A stretch of DNA of 8,093 nucleotides from Nocardia sp. (GTDB taxonomy: Bacteria > Actinomycetota > Actinomycetes > Mycobacteriales > Mycobacteriaceae): positions 1-8,093 of the forward strand of contig JABFXT010000851.1 of assembly GCA_013361595.1 (NCBI GenBank). Direction: 5' to 3'. The translations under genes and the position numbers were made by a program. The notes beneath the pieces are model-generated. The model was given only the letters and a program-made list of their open reading frames with translations. It was not told the DNA's origin and made no database searches. Shown piece after piece: positions 4,964 to 8,093 of this stretch. Positions within the stretch are counted from its first letter, which is position 1, and each line of letters begins with the position of its first letter.

Positions 4964-5863
4964 TCAGTCGATCAGGCCGCGTGGGCGCACCACCAGTACC
5001 GGCGACGCCCGATTACCCTTCTCCTGGAGCAGGGCGATCACCTTGTCGTCCGCGGTGAGCGCGGCGTACACACCGGCCTGCCCGATCGGATCCAGCCAGC
5101 GTCCGTCCCGCAGTTTCTCCGCCTCGGCGGCGTCGATCGTGCGCTGCGGAAATGACAGACGCACCGCCGCATCGATACCCAGGCTGGGCGCCGGATCCTC
5201 GGCCAGCTCCGGCAGCGTGCGCGCGTGCTCCAGCGTGAACGGCCCGACCCGGGTGCGTCGCAGCGCGGTCAGATGGCCGCCCACGCCCAGAGCCGCGCCC
5301 AGATCTCGGGCGAGTGCCCGGATATAAGTGCCCGACGAGCAGTCGACCACCACATCGAGGTCGACCAGCCCCGCCTCCGGCAGATCGCGCCGGGCCAGCA
5401 CGTCGAACCGGGATACGGTGACCGGCCGGGCCGGTATCTGCACCTCTTCACCGGCGCGATGCCGGGCGTAGGCGCGCTCCCCGTCGATCTTGATCGCCGA
5501 CACGGTGGCCGGAACCTGCTGGATCTCCCCGGTGAGGGTGGCGACGACCCGGGCGATATCGGCATCGGTGACCCCGTCGGCCATCGCGGTGGTGAGCACC
5601 TCGCCCTCCGCGTCGTCGGTGGTGGTGGACCGGCCCAGGCGGATCGTCGCGGTGTAGCTCTTCGTGGTGAGGGTGAGCAGTCCCAGCAGTTTGGTGGCGC
5701 GTTCCACCCCGAGGACCAGTACTCCGGTGGCCATCGGGTCGAGTGTGCCCGCGTGCCCGACCTTCTTGGTACGCAACAGCTTCCGCGTTTTCGCCACGAT
5801 ATCGTGACTGGTGGGACCGCCCGGTTTGTCGACGATCAGCAGACCGCCCAGCAGATCGGCCAT
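4964..5863 (-). CDS. truB: tRNA pseudouridine-55 synthase TruB
   Basis: A 299-residue enzyme that converts uridine 55 in the T-loop of tRNAs to pseudouridine. The catalytic aspartate is Asp42 in VGHAGTLDPMATGVL, the family hallmark. Tyr70 in TKSYTATI and Arg182 in SSGTYIRALARDLG are the other expected active-site residues. The C-terminal 70 or so residues form the PUA-like TruB C-terminal domain seen in actinobacteria. Length is normal. Its ATG overlaps the pptT stop by one base (TGATG), so translation is coupled and it is the last gene of the dinF-pptH-pptT-truB strand run. Its stop lies only 9 bp from the stop of the convergent GntR gene, leaving no room for a separate terminator. Function is secure; I see no changes in key residues. 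Confidence 0.97.
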   Translation of the reverse strand: MADLLGGLLIVDKPGGPTSHDIVAKTRKLLRTKKVGHAGTLDPMATGVLVLGVERATKLLGLLTLTTKSYTATIRLGRSTTTDDAEGEVLTTAMADGVTDADIARVVATLTGEIQQVPATVSAIKIDGERAYARHRAGEEVQIPARPVTVSRFDVLARRDLPEAGLVDLDVVVDCSSGTYIRALARDLGAALGVGGHLTALRRTRVGPFTLEHARTLPELAEDPAPSLGIDAAVRLSFPQRTIDAAEAEKLRDGRWLDPIGQAGVYAALTADDKVIALLQEKGNRASPVLVVRPRGLID

Positions 5864-6531
5864 CAGCTGTGCGCGATCGCGGTCAGGATGAAACCGTCGG
5901 TGATCCGCCAGCGTCCGTCGAAGGAGGTCAGCGGCACTCCCCCGTCACCGGTCTGCCCGGGAACCAGCAACTGCGAACGGAAAGTGCCGGCGCCGGTGGT
6001 ATCCGTGGCCTCGGCCACCGTGAAGGTGATGTGCGCGTCCTCGAAACCCAGCCAGCGGGTGGTCAGCGGGAACCACGCCTTGTAGGTGGCCTCTTTCGCG
6101 CAGAAGAGCAGGCGGTCCAGGTGCAGTGCGGAATCGCTGGTGCGCAACCATTCCCGTTCGGCGGGCAGGCTCACCGAATCCAACACCCCCTCCGGGAGGG
6201 TGTCGTGCGGTTCGGCGTCGATTCCGATCGAGCGGTAGCGCATCTTGTGGGCCAGCGCCGCGCCGCGGAAACCGTCGCAGTGGGTGAGGCTGCCGACGAT
6301 GCCGCGCGGCCATACCGGTGCACCCCGCTCACCCTTGCCGATCGCCACCGCCGGCTCACCCAGCTGCGTCAGCGCCTGACGGGCGCAGTGTCGCGCGCCG
6401 ATGAAGTCACGCCGCCGCTTGTCCACCGATTTCGCGATGAGGTGCTCCTCGGCGGGATGCGGCTTCAGATCCTCCGGATAGTCGAGCAACTCGGCGGAGG
6501 CGACATCGGCGGGCAAAATTGTCTCGATCAT
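5863..6531 (-). CDS. pptT: 4'-phosphopantetheinyl transferase, PptT type
   Basis: A 222-residue Sfp-type transferase that moves the phosphopantetheine arm of CoA onto a serine of acyl- and peptidyl-carrier proteins. In mycobacteria PptT activates the fatty-acid, mycolate, lipid and siderophore synthases and is essential. Motifs present: GSLTHCDG with His84, the Mg-binding DxE in GIDAEPHD (Asp105, Glu107), and FCAKEATYKAW with Glu147 and Lys151. FPLT.RWLGFEDAHITF is almost identical to recalled M. tuberculosis PptT. ATG 6531 matches the family N-terminus although it has only a weak AGTAGG upstream; the frame is open further to 6684 but that extension is low-complexity and overlaps the end of pptH. 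118 nt separate it from pptH, and a hairpin lies in that gap. It overlaps truB by one base. Confidence 0.95.
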   Translation of the reverse strand: MIETILPADVASAELLDYPEDLKPHPAEEHLIAKSVDKRRRDFIGARHCARQALTQLGEPAVAIGKGERGAPVWPRGIVGSLTHCDGFRGAALAHKMRYRSIGIDAEPHDTLPEGVLDSVSLPAEREWLRTSDSALHLDRLLFCAKEATYKAWFPLTTRWLGFEDAHITFTVAEATDTTGAGTFRSQLLVPGQTGDGGVPLTSFDGRWRITDGFILTAIAHS

Positions 6532-6613
6532 CGTCGCTGAGCCTACTGGGTACGGGTCGCGCGATATCGGCCGCTCCGCCCACCGCCCGCGACCGGTGCC
6601 CGGCAGCGGGCGC

Positions 6614-6633
6614 GACCCGGCGCCGCGCCGGTC
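6614..6633 (-). terminator. GC-rich hairpin just after pptH; possible terminator or attenuator
   Basis: GAC(C)CGGCG (6614-6622, one bulged C) pairs with CGCCGGTC (6626-6633) around a CCG loop, beginning 16 nt after the pptH stop codon. There is no U-tract. A weaker GCCCGC/GCGGGC pairing lies beyond it (6585-6611). It may reduce read-through from pptH into pptT; no clear promoter was found between the hairpin and the pptT start. Confidence 0.35.
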
Positions 6634-6649
6634 ATCGCGGCCGATCTTG

Positions 6650-7609
6650 TCAGTCCAGACCGCGGCGGCGCTGCGCCTTGGCACGCATCTCGGCCGCGGC
6701 CGCCGCCATTTCGGGTGTCACCCGGAAATGACCGCCCCATTCGTTCAGGTCGCCCGGGGCGTACTCCGGGTCGGGCAGGATCTGGCGCAGCAGTTTGTCG
6801 GGCATACCGCGTTTCTGCCATTCCCGGGGATAACCCAGCGAGACCTCCTCGAACCGGACACCGTCGTGGAAGGTGGTCCGCGGAATGTGCAGATGCCCGT
6901 AGACGGCGCACAGCACGTTGTAGCGGGTATGCCAGTCGGCGGTGTGCTCGGTACCGCACCACAGTGCGAACTCGGGATACCAGAGCATATCCGTCTGCTC
7001 ACGCAGCAACGGGAAATGGTTGATCAGTACCAGCGGGGTGCCCTCGGGCAGATTGTCGAGCTTGCGCCGGGTGGCACGCAGCCGGGCCTCGCACCAGGCG
7101 TCCCGGGTGAGGTAGGGATCGGGCGAGAGCAGGAATTCGTCGGTGGCCACGACATTGCGTTCCCGGGCGATGGCCAGGCCCTCTGCCTTGGTGCGCGCCC
7201 CCGCGGGCAGGAACGAATAGTCGTAGAGCAGGAACAGCGGCGCGATGGTCACCGCGCCACCGTGAGCCTCCGCGCCCGCCCCGGTCCATACCGGGAACGG
7301 ATCCTCCGGAGTGAGCACATCCAGATCCCGGCACAGCGAAACCAGATAGTCGTAGCGCGCCGCACCGTGCATCTGCACCGGATCCTTGGCGGTGGTCCAC
7401 AGTTCATGGTTGCCGGGCACCCAGATCACGGTGGCGAACCGTTCCCGCAGCAGTTTCAGCGCCCAGCGGATATCGTCACTGCGTTCGGCGACATCGCCGG
7501 CGACGATCAGCCAGTCCTCCGGCGAATCGGGACGGATATCCTCGACCACCGGTTTGTTGCCCTGGTGACCGACATGGATATCGCTCACAGCCATCAACTT
7601 GGGTATCAC
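6650..7609 (-). CDS. pptH: Metallophosphoesterase, PptH-type phosphopantetheinyl hydrolase
   Basis: A 319-residue calcineurin-like metallophosphoesterase. The full metal-site set is visible: Asp10 and His12 in AVSDIHVGH, Asp39 in VAGDVAE, Asn67-His68 in VPGNHELW, His198 in INHFP and His239/His241 in YGHLH. The protein closely resembles the mycobacterial Rv2795c product, PptH, which removes phosphopantetheine from carrier proteins and so opposes PptT; loss of PptH there gives resistance to a PptT inhibitor. Adjacency to pptT supports the same role. GTG at 7609 is chosen because AAGG lies 8 nt upstream and the sequence VIPKLMAVSDIH begins the first beta strand as in the homologue; an ATG at 7663 is possible in frame but lacks a ribosome-binding site and crosses a hairpin. 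No signal peptide is seen. Confidence 0.9.
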   Translation of the reverse strand: MIPKLMAVSDIHVGHQGNKPVVEDIRPDSPEDWLIVAGDVAERSDDIRWALKLLRERFATVIWVPGNHELWTTAKDPVQMHGAARYDYLVSLCRDLDVLTPEDPFPVWTGAGAEAHGGAVTIAPLFLLYDYSFLPAGARTKAEGLAIARERNVVATDEFLLSPDPYLTRDAWCEARLRATRRKLDNLPEGTPLVLINHFPLLREQTDMLWYPEFALWCGTEHTADWHTRYNVLCAVYGHLHIPRTTFHDGVRFEEVSLGYPREWQKRGMPDKLLRQILPDPEYAPGDLNEWGGHFRVTPEMAAAAAEMRAKAQRRRGLD

Positions 7610-7639
7610 CACACCCACCTTCGCATATCGCCGTTGCCG

Positions 7640-7659
7640 TCCGGTACCTCCGTACCGGA
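7640..7659 (-). terminator. Perfect 8-bp hairpin between dinF and pptH
   Basis: TCCGGTAC (7640-7647) and GTACCGGA (7652-7659) are exact inverted repeats around a 4-nt loop, starting 19 nt after the dinF stop on the minus strand. No U-tract follows. The minus-strand loop reads GGAG, resembling a ribosome-binding site, but no start codon lies at a suitable distance. It could be a weak terminator or a processing point between the two genes. Confidence 0.4.
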
Positions 7660-7678
7660 TCACCTGCCGCGCCCCCGG

Positions 7679-8093
7679 TCACGACGGGATTTCGGCACCG
7701 ACCCGGATCCAGCGCCCCGACAGCGTCCGCCCGCTCACCGCCGCGAGCCGCAACAGCATGAACGCGATCAGCCCGCACCAGATTCCACCGATACCCCAGT
7801 CGAAGGCGAGTGACAGCCAGATCGCCGGCAGGAACCCGATCAACGCCGCCCCGAGCGTGGTGGTGCGCAGATAGGCCGCGTCGCCGGCACCCAGCAGCAC
7901 CCCGTCCAACGCGAACACCACCCCGGCCACCGGAATCATCGCCACGAAATACCACCACACCACCCCGGTGCGATCGAGGACCGCCGCGTCATCGGTGAAC
8001 AGTGGCGGGCTCAGCGCCGCCCCGGCCGCGAACAACCCGGCCAGCCCCAGCGCGAACACCTCCGACCAGCAGGTGACCCGGCGCGCCACCGCC
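7679..8093 (-). CDS. dinF: C-terminal part of a MATE-family efflux transporter (DinF-like), cut by the window edge
   Basis: Only the last 138 or so codons are present; the frame stays open through the right edge, so the gene begins outside. Four hydrophobic segments are clear: EVFALGLAGLFAAGAALS, VVWWYFVAMIPVAGVVFAL, LGAALIGFLPAIWLSLAF and IGGIWCGLIAFMLLRLAAV, followed by a short polar tail. This matches the last four helices of a 12-helix MATE transporter, an inner-membrane exporter driven by sodium or protons. LDGVLLGAGDAAYLR between the second and third segments is the cytoplasmic loop characteristic of the DinF branch (DGxLxGxGD). The substrate is unknown. It is the first gene seen of the dinF-pptH-pptT-truB run; 69 nt and a hairpin separate it from pptH. 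The symbol reflects family, not tested function. Confidence 0.82.
   Translation of the reverse strand, partial: AVARRVTCWSEVFALGLAGLFAAGAALSPPLFTDDAAVLDRTGVVWWYFVAMIPVAGVVFALDGVLLGAGDAAYLRTTTLGAALIGFLPAIWLSLAFDWGIGGIWCGLIAFMLLRLAAVSGRTLSGRWIRVGAEIPS

Noticed and set aside
6532..6684. Upstream extension of pptT to ATG 6684
   Set aside because: Low-complexity Arg/Gly-rich residues absent from PptT; the family N-terminus fits ATG 6531.
7606..7626. Six-codon minus-strand mini-ORF (MRRWVW) ending over the pptH start
   Set aside because: Too short and without a suitably spaced ribosome-binding site; chance is likely despite the GTGA overlap.
6596..7813. Plus-strand frame of 405 codons antisense to pptH
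   Set aside because: Shadow frame. pptH on the other strand has every metallophosphoesterase motif; this product has none.

Overview
The window looks like chromosomal DNA of a high-GC actinobacterium of the Nocardia/Rhodococcus/Mycobacterium group. GC is high throughout, third codon positions are strongly G/C, GTG starts occur, and the right half carries a PptT-type phosphopantetheinyl transferase, its PptH-type metallophosphoesterase and TruB side by side. Nocardia is the best guess, but this is inference from recalled gene order and protein similarity.

Left edge (1-321): the probable 5' end of a minus-strand gene starts with GTG at 100 behind a strong ribosome-binding site. Upstream of it are two 18-nt tandem repeats that can pair with that ribosome-binding site. 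A near-perfect hairpin (236-259) lies between this gene and the amidase.

Middle (322-4954): a five-gene, divergently arranged accessory module. On the minus strand a D-2-hydroxyacid dehydrogenase is followed, 14 nt later, by an amidase-signature hydrolase. On the plus strand are two different Asp/Glu-racemase / maleate-isomerase / arylmalonate-decarboxylase superfamily enzymes and a GntR regulator with an FCD ligand-binding domain, overlapping the gene before it. The short divergent region (2706-2791) holds two face-to-face sigma70-like promoters and a 14-bp palindrome with a GntR-like layout, placed to control both transcripts. The set reads as a small inducible pathway: amide hydrolysis, isomerisation/racemisation or decarboxylation of a small carboxylic acid, and oxidoreduction of a 2-hydroxy/2-keto acid. 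The substrate is not evident and there is no complete transporter in the window. The second superfamily enzyme has an unusual active site (Cys74 present, Asp186 where the other catalytic Cys normally lies).

Right (4964-8093): minus-strand housekeeping genes in the order dinF-like MATE transporter (cut by the window edge), pptH, pptT, truB. pptT and truB overlap by one base. Hairpins lie just after dinF and just after pptH. The accessory module abuts truB tail to tail with 9 bp between stop codons, which suggests it was placed beside a conserved core locus.

No rRNA, tRNA, CRISPR array or insertion sequence was seen.
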